NCBI GenBank assembly: GCA_963754445.1
Contig: CAVWFT010000002.1
Coordinates: 248,001-312,000 of the forward strand
Length of the DNA stretch: 64,000 nucleotides
Origin: Bog-473 sp963754445
Lineage (GTDB): Bacteria > Actinomycetota > Acidimicrobiia > Acidimicrobiales > RAAP-2
Direction of reading: 5' to 3'
In this document: one piece after another, positions 16,134-25,266 of the stretch
Numbering within the stretch: the stretch's first letter is position 1
Layout of the letters: each line of letters opens with the position of its first letter
Made by a program: the position numbers and the translations under genes
Notes under the pieces: model-generated
What the model was told of the DNA's origin: nothing
Databases searched by the model: none
Seen by the model: only the letters and a program-made list of their open reading frames with translations

Positions 16134-17360
16134 ATGTACGAGTGGTCGGAAGAGCAGCAGGCGATCCGCGACGCGGTACGCCGCTTCGTCGAGGAAGAGA
16201 TCAAGCCCAACGTCGACGAGCTCGAGCACGGCGACACGCCGCCCTACGACATCATCCGCAAGCTCTACAAGACGTTCGGCCTCGACGTGATGGGCCGCGA
16301 GTCGGCCAAGAGGGCAATTGAGCGCAAGGCGAGCGGCGGTGCGGCCCCAGAACGTGCAGAGGGCGGCGGCAACGCAGCCATGACGATGATCCCGATCATC
16401 GAGCTGTGCCACTACTGCCCGGGCATCGTGACCGCGCTCGGCGTGAGCACCGGCCTGGCCGGGGGCACCATCATGAAGGGCGGCACGCCGGCCCAGATGG
16501 AGCGCTGGGGCACCGATCTCATGACGCTCGACAAGGTGGGGGCCTGGGCCATCACCGAGCCCGACTCGGGCTCGGACGCGCTCGGCGGCATGAAGTCGAC
16601 CGCGGTGCGCGACGGGGACGAGTACGTGCTGAACGGCAACAAGACCTTCATCACCAACGGTCCCTACGCCGACACGGTCGTCTTCTACGCCAAGCTCGAC
16701 GACGGCAGCGACACGCCGCTGCGCCAGCGGCCCGTGCTCACCTTCATCCTGGACTCGGGCCTGCCCGGCTTCACCCAGTCCAAGCCGTTCCGGAAGATGG
16801 GACTGCACTCGTCGCCCACGGGCGAGCTGTTCCTGACCGACGTGCGGGTGGGCAAGGACCGCCTGCTCGGCGAGACCGAGGGATCGCCGGGCGGGAACGA
16901 GGGCCGCGAGAGCGCCAAGGGGAACTTCACCACCGAGCGGGCCGGCGTGGCCGCCATGTCGCTCGGGCTGATCGAGGAGTGCATCAAGCTGTCGGTGCAG
17001 TACGCCAAGGACCGCCTGCTCTGGGAGCGGCCGATCTCGGAGTTCCAGCTGATCCAGCTGAAGCTGGCCCGCATGGAGGTGGCCCGTCTCAACGTCGAGA
17101 ACCTGGTGTTCCGGCACATCGAGATGTCCGCGGCCGGCAAGAGCCTGACCCTGGCCGAGGCGTCGGCCATGAAGCTCTACTCCGCCCAGGCGGCATCGGA
17201 CGTGGCCATGGAGGCGGTGCAGCTCTTCGGCGGCAACGGCTACATGTCCGAGTTCCGGGTCGAGCAGCTGGCCCGGGACGCCAAGGTCTTCCAGATCTAC
17301 GCCGGCACCGACGAGATCCAGGTGACGCACATCGCCCGCGACCTTCTCTCCCGCGCCTGA
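16134..17360 (+). CDS. Acyl-CoA dehydrogenase family protein
   Basis: A 408-residue flavoenzyme catalysing alpha,beta-dehydrogenation of an acyl-CoA with electron transfer flavoprotein as acceptor. The ATG at 16134 follows AGGGAGG. The N-terminal helical domain begins WSEEQQAIRDAVRRFVEEEI. The FAD/substrate strand region has AWAITEPDSGSDALGGMKS and GNKTFITNGPYADTVVFYA. The C-terminal helices have EAVQLFGGNGYMSEFRVEQL and IYAGTDEIQ. The usual catalytic Glu of the medium-chain type (YEGT) is Ala here (YAGT). A Glu at about residue 268 (TTERAGVAAM) sits where isovaleryl- and long-chain-type enzymes place theirs. The region around residues 50-85 includes a charged insertion. Its stop overlaps the next ATG. 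The substrate is unknown. Confidence 0.88.
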   Translation: MYEWSEEQQAIRDAVRRFVEEEIKPNVDELEHGDTPPYDIIRKLYKTFGLDVMGRESAKRAIERKASGGAAPERAEGGGNAAMTMIPIIELCHYCPGIVTALGVSTGLAGGTIMKGGTPAQMERWGTDLMTLDKVGAWAITEPDSGSDALGGMKSTAVRDGDEYVLNGNKTFITNGPYADTVVFYAKLDDGSDTPLRQRPVLTFILDSGLPGFTQSKPFRKMGLHSSPTGELFLTDVRVGKDRLLGETEGSPGGNEGRESAKGNFTTERAGVAAMSLGLIEECIKLSVQYAKDRLLWERPISEFQLIQLKLARMEVARLNVENLVFRHIEMSAAGKSLTLAEASAMKLYSAQAASDVAMEAVQLFGGNGYMSEFRVEQLARDAKVFQIYAGTDEIQVTHIARDLLSRA

Positions 17361-18538
17361 TGGCGGACCTGCTCGGGCCGACACCGGCCGACGGCGTCTT
17401 CGACGAGATGGTCGACCGCCGGCGGACCCTGCACCGCCGACCCGAGCTGGCGTTCGCCGAACACGAGACGACGGCGTTGATCCGTGACCACATGGAGGCG
17501 CTGGGTATCGGGGAGTCGCTCCGGGTCACCGAGACGGGCGGGCTGTTCACGATGGAAGGCGGGCGGCCGGGACGCACCGTCGTCCTGCGCGGAGACATCG
17601 ACGGCCTCCCGGTGCACGAGGACGAGGCCCGCCAGGTGCACTCGGAGATCGACGGGGTCATGCACGCCTGCGGGCACGACGTGCACGTTGCCGCCATGCT
17701 GGGCGCGGCCTCCCTCCTGGCGGCACGGCGCGACGACCTCCCCGGCCGCTACGTGTTCATGTTCCAGCCAGCCGAAGAGGCCCTGGACGGCGCCCGGCGC
17801 ATGCTCGAAGGCGGCGCGCTCACGGTCATGGAGGATGCGCGCCTGGTCGGCTTCCACGTCACCTCGCAGCTTCCGTCGGGCTTCGTGGCCCTGCGCAGCG
17901 GGATCGCGATGTCCGAGGCGCACTCGCTGCGCATCACGCTGAGCGGGCCGGGCGGCCACGGGGCCATGCCCCTGGCGCAGGGTGACGTAATCCGGGCCAC
18001 CGCCGAACTGGTGAGCCGGCTGAGAGACGTGGCCAGCGGTCTCCGCTACGAGGAGACCGACTGCGTGTGCAGCGCGGGGACGATCCACGCCGGCACGGCC
18101 GTCAACGTCGTGCCGACCTCGGCCCGGGTCACGGGCACCCTGCGCACCTTTACCGAGGCCCAGCACGAGGAGGCCCTGGTCCGCCTGCAGGCGTTGTGCG
18201 ACCGAGTGGGCGACGACCAGGGCGTCCATGTCGAGCTGGAGCTGCCGGCGCACACGCGTGCCGTGGTGAACGACGCCGAGGTGACGGCGGTCGTCGAGGC
18301 CGAGGCGAGCGTCGTGGCCGGTCCCGACCAGGTCTTCCGCATGCCACCGGTGTCCCCGAGCGACGACGTGAGCGAGTTCCTCCGTCACCTGCCCGGCTGC
18401 TATTTCTTCGTCGGCGGCGGTGCGGCGGACGGCTCGAGCGGGGTCCATCACAGCCCGACCTTCCTGGTCGAGGACGAGTCGCTCCGGGTGGGCGCCGGTG
18501 TCCTGGCCCGCAGCGCAGTCGCGCTGGCCTCACCCTGA
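17360..18538 (+). CDS. M20 family metallo-amidohydrolase
   Basis: A 392-residue M20D-type peptidase/amidohydrolase, the family that hydrolyses N-acyl amino acids, hippurate-like compounds and related amides with one or two metal ions. Motifs: HRRPELAFAEHETTALI, RGDIDGLPVHED, the metal-binding MHACGHDVHVAAMLGAA, FQPAEEALDGARRMLEGGA with the general-base Glu pair, and a lid-domain GPGGHGAMP. The C-terminal half has SDDVSEFLRHLPGCYFFVGG and a metal-binding HHSPTFLVEDE. It is translationally coupled to the acyl-CoA dehydrogenase (ATG overlaps its TGA by one base), suggesting that an amide or acyl conjugate is opened in the same catabolic route. Confidence 0.9.
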   Translation: MADLLGPTPADGVFDEMVDRRRTLHRRPELAFAEHETTALIRDHMEALGIGESLRVTETGGLFTMEGGRPGRTVVLRGDIDGLPVHEDEARQVHSEIDGVMHACGHDVHVAAMLGAASLLAARRDDLPGRYVFMFQPAEEALDGARRMLEGGALTVMEDARLVGFHVTSQLPSGFVALRSGIAMSEAHSLRITLSGPGGHGAMPLAQGDVIRATAELVSRLRDVASGLRYEETDCVCSAGTIHAGTAVNVVPTSARVTGTLRTFTEAQHEEALVRLQALCDRVGDDQGVHVELELPAHTRAVVNDAEVTAVVEAEASVVAGPDQVFRMPPVSPSDDVSEFLRHLPGCYFFVGGGAADGSSGVHHSPTFLVEDESLRVGAGVLARSAVALASP

Positions 18539-18560
18539 GGGTCCCGACCATGATGGGGCG

Positions 18561-19334
<774 letters not shown>

Positions 19335-19354
19335 CAGACAAAGGGGGTTGGGCC

Positions 19355-20068
19355 ATGTTGTTGCTGCACGAGGTGCACACGGTGGCGGGCAAGCAGGAGG
19401 AGGCGTTCGACGCGCTCTATCGCGACGAACTAATGCCGACACTGGGCAAGACGACGGAGGGCAGCCGGCTGCTCTTCTTCCTCCGGCTCGCCCACGGCAG
19501 CGGCCGGGCCTACACGGTGATCACCATCACGGGGTGCGCCGACGCACAGGCGTGGTCGGAGCTGGCCGACCGCATGCGCGACGGCGACCTGGCGGACTGG
19601 TCGGCCGACGTGGACGCGATGCGGCACGCGCATGCGGCCAAGATCGTGACCCCGGTGTCGTGGTCGCCCACCAAGGAGTACGACCTGGCGTCGGTCCCGA
19701 CCGACGGGCGGACCCATCGGACCGAGCTGTTCATGGAGGACACGGCCTGGCCCTTCCCGGGCGGACTCCGGGCGTACCTGGCCAAGGCGGGGACGCTCTA
19801 CGACAACACCCTAGCCACCCAGAAGAAGGAAGGGACCGGGATCATCGAGCTGGAAGCGGCCTTCCAACCGGTGTTCGGCACCCACAAGACGACCGAGGTG
19901 ATCCTGTGGCAGCGGGTGGTGAACCACCAGGCGCTGCTCTACATGCTCGGTCGCGACCTGCCGCCCGAAGCCACCCAACCGGGAACCTGGATGCACGACG
20001 CCCTCGAGGTGCGCGACGAGTGGGAGAGCCGGTTGCTGCGCAGCGCGGCGTGGTCACCGCTGAGCTGA
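19355..20068 (+). CDS. NIPSNAP-like protein with two dimeric alpha-beta barrel domains
   Basis: A 237-residue protein with no signal peptide. The first half (MLLLHEVHTVAGKQEEAFDA to about residue 95) has the strand-helix pattern of the ferredoxin-like dimeric alpha-beta barrel. The second half (from TELFMEDTAWPFPG, with TEVILWQRVVNHQALLYML) resembles a second copy of NIPSNAP/ABM type. Such domains occur in small oxygenases, isomerases and ligand-binding proteins. No catalytic residue can be assigned. It lies 20 bp after the SDR gene and 11 bp before a cupin gene, so it is part of the same collinear set. Confidence 0.6.
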   Translation: MLLLHEVHTVAGKQEEAFDALYRDELMPTLGKTTEGSRLLFFLRLAHGSGRAYTVITITGCADAQAWSELADRMRDGDLADWSADVDAMRHAHAAKIVTPVSWSPTKEYDLASVPTDGRTHRTELFMEDTAWPFPGGLRAYLAKAGTLYDNTLATQKKEGTGIIELEAAFQPVFGTHKTTEVILWQRVVNHQALLYMLGRDLPPEATQPGTWMHDALEVRDEWESRLLRSAAWSPLS

Positions 20069-20079
20069 GGGCGGGCGCC

Positions 20080-20499
20080 GTGGCTGAGCGCAGCACGCCA
20101 CCCGACGGCGTCTTCGACCTGAGCGAGACGTTCGTCCACCTCGGCCTCGGGGCGCGCGCGGTGCCCATGGAGGACTTCGACTGGTCGCCCGACGCCATGG
20201 CCGCCTACGACGAACGCTTCGCCTCTGACGGTGACGAAGGCCGCCTGGTGTGCCTCCTGGCCCAGGAGGCCAGCTGGCGCACGTGGGAGCGCCACCCGGC
20301 CGGCGAGGAGGTGGTCGTCCTGCTCTCGGGACGGGTCGACCTGATCCAGGAGATCGACGGGGCCGAGCGCCTGGTGGCGCTGCGGCCGGGTCAGGCCGTG
20401 GTGAACCCGACCGGGATCTGGCACACCGCGGTGGTCCACGAGCCGGGGACCGCACTGTTCATCACGCCGGGTCGCGGGACCGAGGTACGGCCCCGCTGA
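20080..20499 (+). CDS. Cupin domain protein
   Basis: A 139-residue single-domain cupin. GTG 20080 was preferred over GTG 20050 because it follows a GAGG site at about 9 bp and does not overlap the preceding gene. The barrel shows ERHPAGEEVVVLLSGRVDL (a degenerate first motif with one His and a Glu) and GQAVVNPTGIWHTAVVHEPG (second motif with His). The first motif lacks the usual HxH pair, so metal binding would be weaker or different. The role may be ligand sensing or a dioxygenase/isomerase step in the preceding pathway, but this is not decidable. It is the last gene of the 15.5-20.5 kb set. Confidence 0.75.
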   Translation: MAERSTPPDGVFDLSETFVHLGLGARAVPMEDFDWSPDAMAAYDERFASDGDEGRLVCLLAQEASWRTWERHPAGEEVVVLLSGRVDLIQEIDGAERLVALRPGQAVVNPTGIWHTAVVHEPGTALFITPGRGTEVRPR

Positions 20500-20572
20500 C
20501 GTCGTGGATCGCCACGTGGGGTGAGGAAGTCGCTCCGGGTGTACCTCAGCTGACAGTCCTTTGCCGTCTTCG

Positions 20573-20624
20573 TGGCGTTGGGCTGGGTCTTCTGTGGCGC
20601 TGGGCTGGGTCTTCTGTGGCGCTG
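20573..20624. repeat. Tandem 22-bp repeat in an intergenic region
   Basis: The unit TGGCGTTGGGCTGGGTCTTC plus TG occurs at 20573-20594, again with one substitution at 20595-20616, and as an 8-bp partial copy to 20624. It lies in the 295-bp gap after the cupin gene, which otherwise holds nothing recognisable apart from the AGGAGG ribosome site of the next gene. Confidence 0.8.
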
Positions 20625-20794
20625 TGCACCATTCGGCCAGGCCCAGGCGAAGCCAAGCCACCCAAATCCGCGTTGCGCCGCACGCTTCGTTTGCCGCCGG
20701 ACCCAACGGGTATTCCGCCCTTAGTCGGCCACGGACACGTTCGTCCGTGACGGGGAAGTCGATCCCCCAGTGCGACGTCTCAGGAGGAGAAACC

Positions 20795-21376
20795 ATGCTT
20801 CGATCCCGTCAGGTTGCCGCCAGCGAAGGCGCGAGTTACCGGGTCTCCAATCGGGCTCCGTGGAGCCCGGCGCAGATCGTCGTCGCCGTCGTCGGCCTCA
20901 TCTTCATCGTCATCGGCGGTGCCGCACTGGCCCGTGCGGGTGTGCACTTCGACGCCGTTCCTCTGTCACGGACCGAAATCGCCGGACTCTGGTTTACGAA
21001 CATGTCGGCCCTCATCACGCTCGTGGCGGGCGTGATCATGCTGCTCGGCGCGATCGATCCCGATGCCGCGAAGGCCACGATGTGGTTCTTCGGCGTGCTC
21101 CTGATCGCCTTCGGCCTCATCGTGGCCATCAGCCCGCAACCGTTCGCCACCATGTGGGGCTACGGCACCGCCAACGGCGTCTTCTACATCATCGCGGGTG
21201 CCGTGCTGCTTCTCGCGGGGGCCGTCTCCCCCGTCTATTACTCGCGCCACTACGTCAGGTCCGAGCGCCAGGTGGTGGAAGACGACGTAGTCCCGGCGGT
21301 GCTGGCCCAAACGCCGGCCCCGGTCGCCCGCACCGTCTCGTACGAGGATGGCGCGCGCACCACATCGGGCATCTGA
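20795..21376 (+). CDS. Small multi-pass membrane protein of unknown function
   Basis: A 193-residue protein. The ATG at 20795 is preceded by a strong AGGAGG site (20782-20787). There are four hydrophobic helices: about residues 28-48 (IVVAVVGLIFIVIGGAALA), 68-90, 97-115 and 125-145. The loop FDAVPLSRTEIAGLWFTNM lies between the first two helices. The fold resembles DUF4383-type actinobacterial membrane proteins, but I cannot assign the family firmly. The soluble C-terminal tail is about 45 residues. It is followed 43 bp later by a DUF1206 protein gene. Both look like envelope or stress-type membrane proteins. Confidence 0.7.
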   Translation: MLRSRQVAASEGASYRVSNRAPWSPAQIVVAVVGLIFIVIGGAALARAGVHFDAVPLSRTEIAGLWFTNMSALITLVAGVIMLLGAIDPDAAKATMWFFGVLLIAFGLIVAISPQPFATMWGYGTANGVFYIIAGAVLLLAGAVSPVYYSRHYVRSERQVVEDDVVPAVLAQTPAPVARTVSYEDGARTTSGI

Positions 21377-21419
21377 TCCAAGGCAATGACGCTGTCGACC
21401 GACGTGGTCGGCCATCGTC

Positions 21420-22322
21420 ATGGGGCGAGATGCGACCACCGCTTCGATATCCGACGCGGATCGAGCGAACAGAGAGCATGCCGTGAGAACCGCACCAGCC
21501 ATGAACGTCGGTGTCCCGAGCGATGCCGCGACCCCCGCCACACGCACAGCGCGGGAGGGGCGGACGTGGGTGAACGCCGCCGGGAGAATCGGTATCGCTT
21601 CCCGTGGCGTCATCTATATCGTCCTGGCCTACCTGGCCTTCGACATCGCGAGGCACGGGAGCGCTCCCGTACAGACCAGTAGCAGCGGTGCACTCGAGGA
21701 ACTCGAGGCACGAAGCGGTGGCGCGTTGCTGCTGATCGTCCTGGGCATCGGCCTCGGCTGCTACGCCCTCTGGCGCTTCTTCGACGCCGTCACCGGTTCC
21801 GGCGGGGCGGCCAAGCGAGCGGCATCGTTGGCTGTCGGAGTGATCTACGCCGTGCTCTGCGTCCGGGCCGTGCAGCTCCTGGCGGGCCACGCCGCGACGG
21901 GTACGGGCAGCAATCCCGAGCCGTGGGTCGCCAAGGCCATGGGCTGGTCGGATGGGACGCTGATCGTCGGACTCGCCGGCGCGGCCGTCCTGGGGGCAGG
22001 GCTCGCGCTTGCCGTCTGGGGCGTGCTCCATCGCTACGAGAAGAATCTGGCCCTGGAGCGCCTCTCCCCTCGATGGCGAGCCGTGGTCAAGGTCCTGGGT
22101 GCGCTCGGGGACGGCGCGAGAGGCGTGGTCATCGGCCTCGTCGGGGTCTACCTGATCCAGGCTGCGGTGACCGACGATGCGGCCCACGCACGAAGCGTCG
22201 ATGCCGCCCTGCGAGCTCTCGTCCATCACCCCTTCGGTGCGGTCGCGCTCGGCGCTCTCGCCATCGGCCTTCTGTCGTTCGGCGTCTTTTCGTTTTTCGA
22301 CGCCCGCCTGCGACGGCTGTAG
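21420..22322 (+). CDS. DUF1206 domain membrane protein
   Basis: Up to 300 residues with three paired-helix repeats, the DUF1206 arrangement. Each repeat begins with an Arg/Gly-rich segment such as GRIGIASRGVIYIVLAYLAF, GAAKRAASLAVGVIYAVLCV or GALGDGARGVVIGLVGVYLI, followed by a second helix ending near FFDA. The start is uncertain: ATG 21420, GTG 21483 and ATG 21501 are all in frame and none has a strong ribosome site. The first 45 residues are polar and may be untranslated. Function is unknown across the family. It is convergent with the next gene. Confidence 0.85.
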   Translation: MGRDATTASISDADRANREHAVRTAPAMNVGVPSDAATPATRTAREGRTWVNAAGRIGIASRGVIYIVLAYLAFDIARHGSAPVQTSSSGALEELEARSGGALLLIVLGIGLGCYALWRFFDAVTGSGGAAKRAASLAVGVIYAVLCVRAVQLLAGHAATGTGSNPEPWVAKAMGWSDGTLIVGLAGAAVLGAGLALAVWGVLHRYEKNLALERLSPRWRAVVKVLGALGDGARGVVIGLVGVYLIQAAVTDDAAHARSVDAALRALVHHPFGAVALGALAIGLLSFGVFSFFDARLRRL

Positions 22323-22392
22323 TCCCGTCGATGCCCGGGTTCGGCCCCGATGATCGCACGAGGCCGGCGGCTCCGCTTCAGAACGCCGGCGC

Positions 22393-23289
22393 TCAGCGCA
22401 CGGGCGCCAGGTCGTGCGGACCCTGAGCCGGATAGGCCGCGGCGTCGCGCAGGACCAACCCCCAGGGACCGAGGATGTCCAACAGCTCGTCGAAACCGTC
22501 CCCGAGCGTGTTGACGATGACCTCGCATTGGCCGTCGGTGACCTCCTCGATGCGCTCGCGCACAATGCGTCCGTCGTCGGTGAGCGCACCGTCGGCCAGC
22601 AGACCGCGTTCGACCAGTCGACCCTCGGCGGCGTCGAGATCACCGTCGGTCCAGGCCCGGGTGCGGATGTAGGTGCGCAAGGGCATGCGCCAGTAGAGCT
22701 CGGTGAGCAGCCCGACTTCGGTGGCGTCGAGGCCGGCCGATGTCCAGGCCGCGATGTGGGCATCGCCTCGGTACTCCCTGAGCATGTCCGCCAGGCGCCA
22801 CATGTCGCCGACAGGGTGGCCCGGCAGGCCGAGGCTGCGGAGGCCGGCGAAGAGAGGCTTGCCTTCGGGTCGCAGCGGTTCGACGGCGCGGGTGAGCAGG
22901 TCCGTGGCCCGGACCACACCGGCCGGCGCGGGCCCGAGCACGCGCGTCAGCTGGTCCACCGCCCCGCCCGTCCGGGCGTCGCAGATCGACGGGGCGTCGA
23001 CCATCTGCCAGCCCCGGGTCACCGCGGGCACCACGACGGCCGGATTGAACACCCCGAAGGCGGCGGCCACCACCTCCCCGGATACCTGGCCGAGCAGCGA
23101 CCCCCGGCTGGTGAAGTAGGCCGTCCCGTCGGGTAGAGCCACTCCACGTGACGCGCCGGGACTGGGCGAGAATCCGTAGGCCTCGTAGGCCTGATGGGCT
23201 TCGGGAGAAAAATAGACCTGACCGGCCACCGGCTCGAGAGCCAGGGCCAGCTGCCTCGTCTGTCGACCCAACGTCGCCACAATTGCCAC
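22393..23289 (-). CDS. SCO6745 family protein
   Basis: A 298-residue soluble protein of the actinobacterial SCO6745-type family, recognised by the QVYFSPEAHQAYEAYGFSPS opening, the GVFNPAVVVPAV segment and the C-terminal winged-helix-like part (LTELYWRMPLRTYIRTRAWT then RLVERGLLADGALTDDG). The C-terminal region resembles MarR-like helix-turn-helix proteins, but no operon regulator function is established. The GTG at 23289 is the likely start. Another GTG nine bases further in is possible. It is divergent from the PH-domain genes with only 35 bp between starts. Confidence 0.75.
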   Translation of the reverse strand: MAIVATLGRQTRQLALALEPVAGQVYFSPEAHQAYEAYGFSPSPGASRGVALPDGTAYFTSRGSLLGQVSGEVVAAAFGVFNPAVVVPAVTRGWQMVDAPSICDARTGGAVDQLTRVLGPAPAGVVRATDLLTRAVEPLRPEGKPLFAGLRSLGLPGHPVGDMWRLADMLREYRGDAHIAAWTSAGLDATEVGLLTELYWRMPLRTYIRTRAWTDGDLDAAEGRLVERGLLADGALTDDGRIVRERIEEVTDGQCEVIVNTLGDGFDELLDILGPWGLVLRDAAAYPAQGPHDLAPVR

Positions 23290-23324
23290 CCTACGCGCCG
23301 GTCTCCCCCTTTAGCCTTTGAGCC

Positions 23325-23801
23325 ATGAGTCCGGGGGAAATGCCGTGGCTGCAGCCATCACAGGACCTGTGGCGCATGCGTCGCACCGAGGTCCTCGTCG
23401 GCACCGTGGTCGCAGCTGCCTTCTGGGGTCTCGTCTTCGGTGCCGCCGGCGGCCTCGCACCCGGGCTCGTCAGTGTCGTCGTGGTGGCAGCGGTCGGCGC
23501 GCTGATGGCCTGGTTCGTGCACCGGCGCGTCCGGGCCTGGCGTTATCAGGAGCGCCACGAAGACCTTCTCGTCGCCCGCGGTGTGATGTTCCAACGTCTC
23601 TCGGTGGTGCCGTACGGGCGCATGCAGTTCGTGGAGGTCACCGCAGGGCCGGTCGAGCGCCTCTTCGAGCTCTCCACCGTCAAGCTGCACACGGCCGCCG
23701 CGGCCAGCGACGCCCGCATCCCCGGCCTGTCGAGAGAAGAAGCCGCTCGCCTGCGCGATCGGTTGACGGAACTGGGCGAAGCGATGGCGGCGGGCATGTG
23801 A
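23325..23801 (+). CDS. Membrane protein with bacterial PH domain (YdbS-like)
   Basis: A 158-residue protein. There are two N-terminal membrane helices (about residues 24-44 and 48-65) followed by a bacterial pleckstrin-homology domain (bPH2): RHEDLLVARGVMFQRLSVVPYGR, QFVEVTAGPVERLFELSTVKL. This is the small partner of the YdbS/YdbT pair found in many bacteria. The stop overlaps the GTG of the larger partner (ATGTGA), so the two are translationally coupled. The function of such pairs is not settled; resistance to antimicrobial compounds has been associated with the Bacillus homologues. Confidence 0.85.
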   Translation: MSPGEMPWLQPSQDLWRMRRTEVLVGTVVAAAFWGLVFGAAGGLAPGLVSVVVVAAVGALMAWFVHRRVRAWRYQERHEDLLVARGVMFQRLSVVPYGRMQFVEVTAGPVERLFELSTVKLHTAAAASDARIPGLSREEAARLRDRLTELGEAMAAGM

Positions 23802-25266
23802 AGGATCTCCCGGCCAGCGAGGGGTGGCAACGGTTGCATCCGACCACCCCGGTGGTCCGCCTCGGGCGGCTCGTCCCCGCCTTCTTCCTTCTGCTCGTGA
23901 TCACCAACGTGCACTCGGCGGCCGAGAACCGGACGGTGGAGACCGACTACCTCATCGCCTTCGCGGCGATCAGCATCATCTGGGGCTACATCCACTGGAT
24001 GGTCACCCGTTGGCGGTTCGAAGGGACACCCTGCGGATCGAGACCGGGCTGATCCGCAAGGATTCCAAACGCCTCCCGCTCGCCCGCATCCAAGCGGTCG
24101 ACATCGTCCGACCGTTCCTCGGTCGCCTCCTCGGCGTCTCGGAGGTGCGCGTCCGGCTGGCCGGCTCGGGTTCGACCGACGGCAAGCTGGCCTATCTGGG
24201 CGCGACGGAGGCGGCCACACTGCGCGAAGCCCTGTTGGCCGGCCATCACGACATGGAGAACGCATCCTCGAGCAACACCGGGCTCCCCATGGCCGCGGTG
24301 GATCCGATCCGTCTCGTGGGTTCCGTCGTGCTCTCGCTCATCTCGATCATCCTGATCGGCACGATCATCGCCCTGGTCGTCTTGGACCAATTCGATCCGA
24401 AGACTGCCGCTGTGCTGGCGGGGGTTCTCGCCGTGTACCTCTTGAGCTTCGCCAGCATCATCTGGCGCCGGTTGTCGGGGCAGTACAACTTCACCGCGGT
24501 CGAGATGCCCGAGGGCGTGCACATCACGCGGGGACTGCTCCAGACCATCTCCGAGACGATTCCCTACAACCGCATCCAAGCGGTGCGACAGGTCGAACCC
24601 CTGCTGTGGCGACCGTTCGGCTGGTGCCGCCTCGAGGTCGACATCGCCGGCGCCACGGCGCGCAACCAACGCAGCGAGGGGACGGCCGTGGTGCGCAAGG
24701 CATTGCTGCCCGTCGGTTCCCAGCAGGACACATGGCACCTGATCGCGCGTTTGCTCGGCGGCCCCGACCCCGCCCGCACCCCACCGCCCAAGCGGGCCAA
24801 ATTCAAGGCACCGCTCAGCTTCCACTTCCTGGCCGCCGGCTACGACGAGACCCACGCCGTGTGTGTGACCGGGCGCATCAACAAGGCCACCACGTGGGTC
24901 CCCTTCGAGAAGTCGCAGAGCGTCCGTCGGGTCCAGGGTCCGCTCCAGCGACCGCTCGGCCTGGCCACCGTGCACGTCGACGTCGCCGGCAAGCGCACCC
25001 GGGCCCAGTTCCGCGACCGGGCCGTCGGAGAGGCGGACGCCCTGGTGGAGGAACTGACCGAGCTCGGCCGGCGGGCCCGGGAGGAACGACGACCGGTGCG
25101 TCCGGCGATGGCCACGAGCGGGCGCGACGAGGCGGTCCCCTCAGGTTGGTATCCCGACCCGTCGGGTCGTCACGAACAGCGCTACTGGCACGACGGCCTG
25201 TGGACCGGTCACGTGGCCAACGGCGGGCGCCGGTCGACCGAGTCCCCTACGACGACGCCTTCGTGA
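23798..25266 (+). CDS. Multi-bPH-domain membrane protein with C-terminal DUF2510 motif (YdbT-like, single-base frameshift)
   Basis: Partner of the preceding gene, 489 residues after repair. The N-terminal frame has two helices (LGRLVPAFFLLLVITNVH, IAFAAISIIWGYIHWMV). It is interrupted in the ggg at 24023-24025, and adding one G joins MVTRWRFEG to DTLRIETGLIRKDSKRLPL. Three bPH2 repeats are visible, each with the pattern GLIRKDSKRLPLARIQAVDI, then GLLQTISETIPYNRIQAV, then GRINKATTWVPFEKSQSV. Two further helices lie at about residues 170-215. The C-terminus ends with a DUF2510 motif (PSGWYPDPSGRHEQRYWHDG), as in the protein at 10.3 kb. Its last 20 bp overlap the 3' end of the convergent P450 gene. 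Confidence 0.82.
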
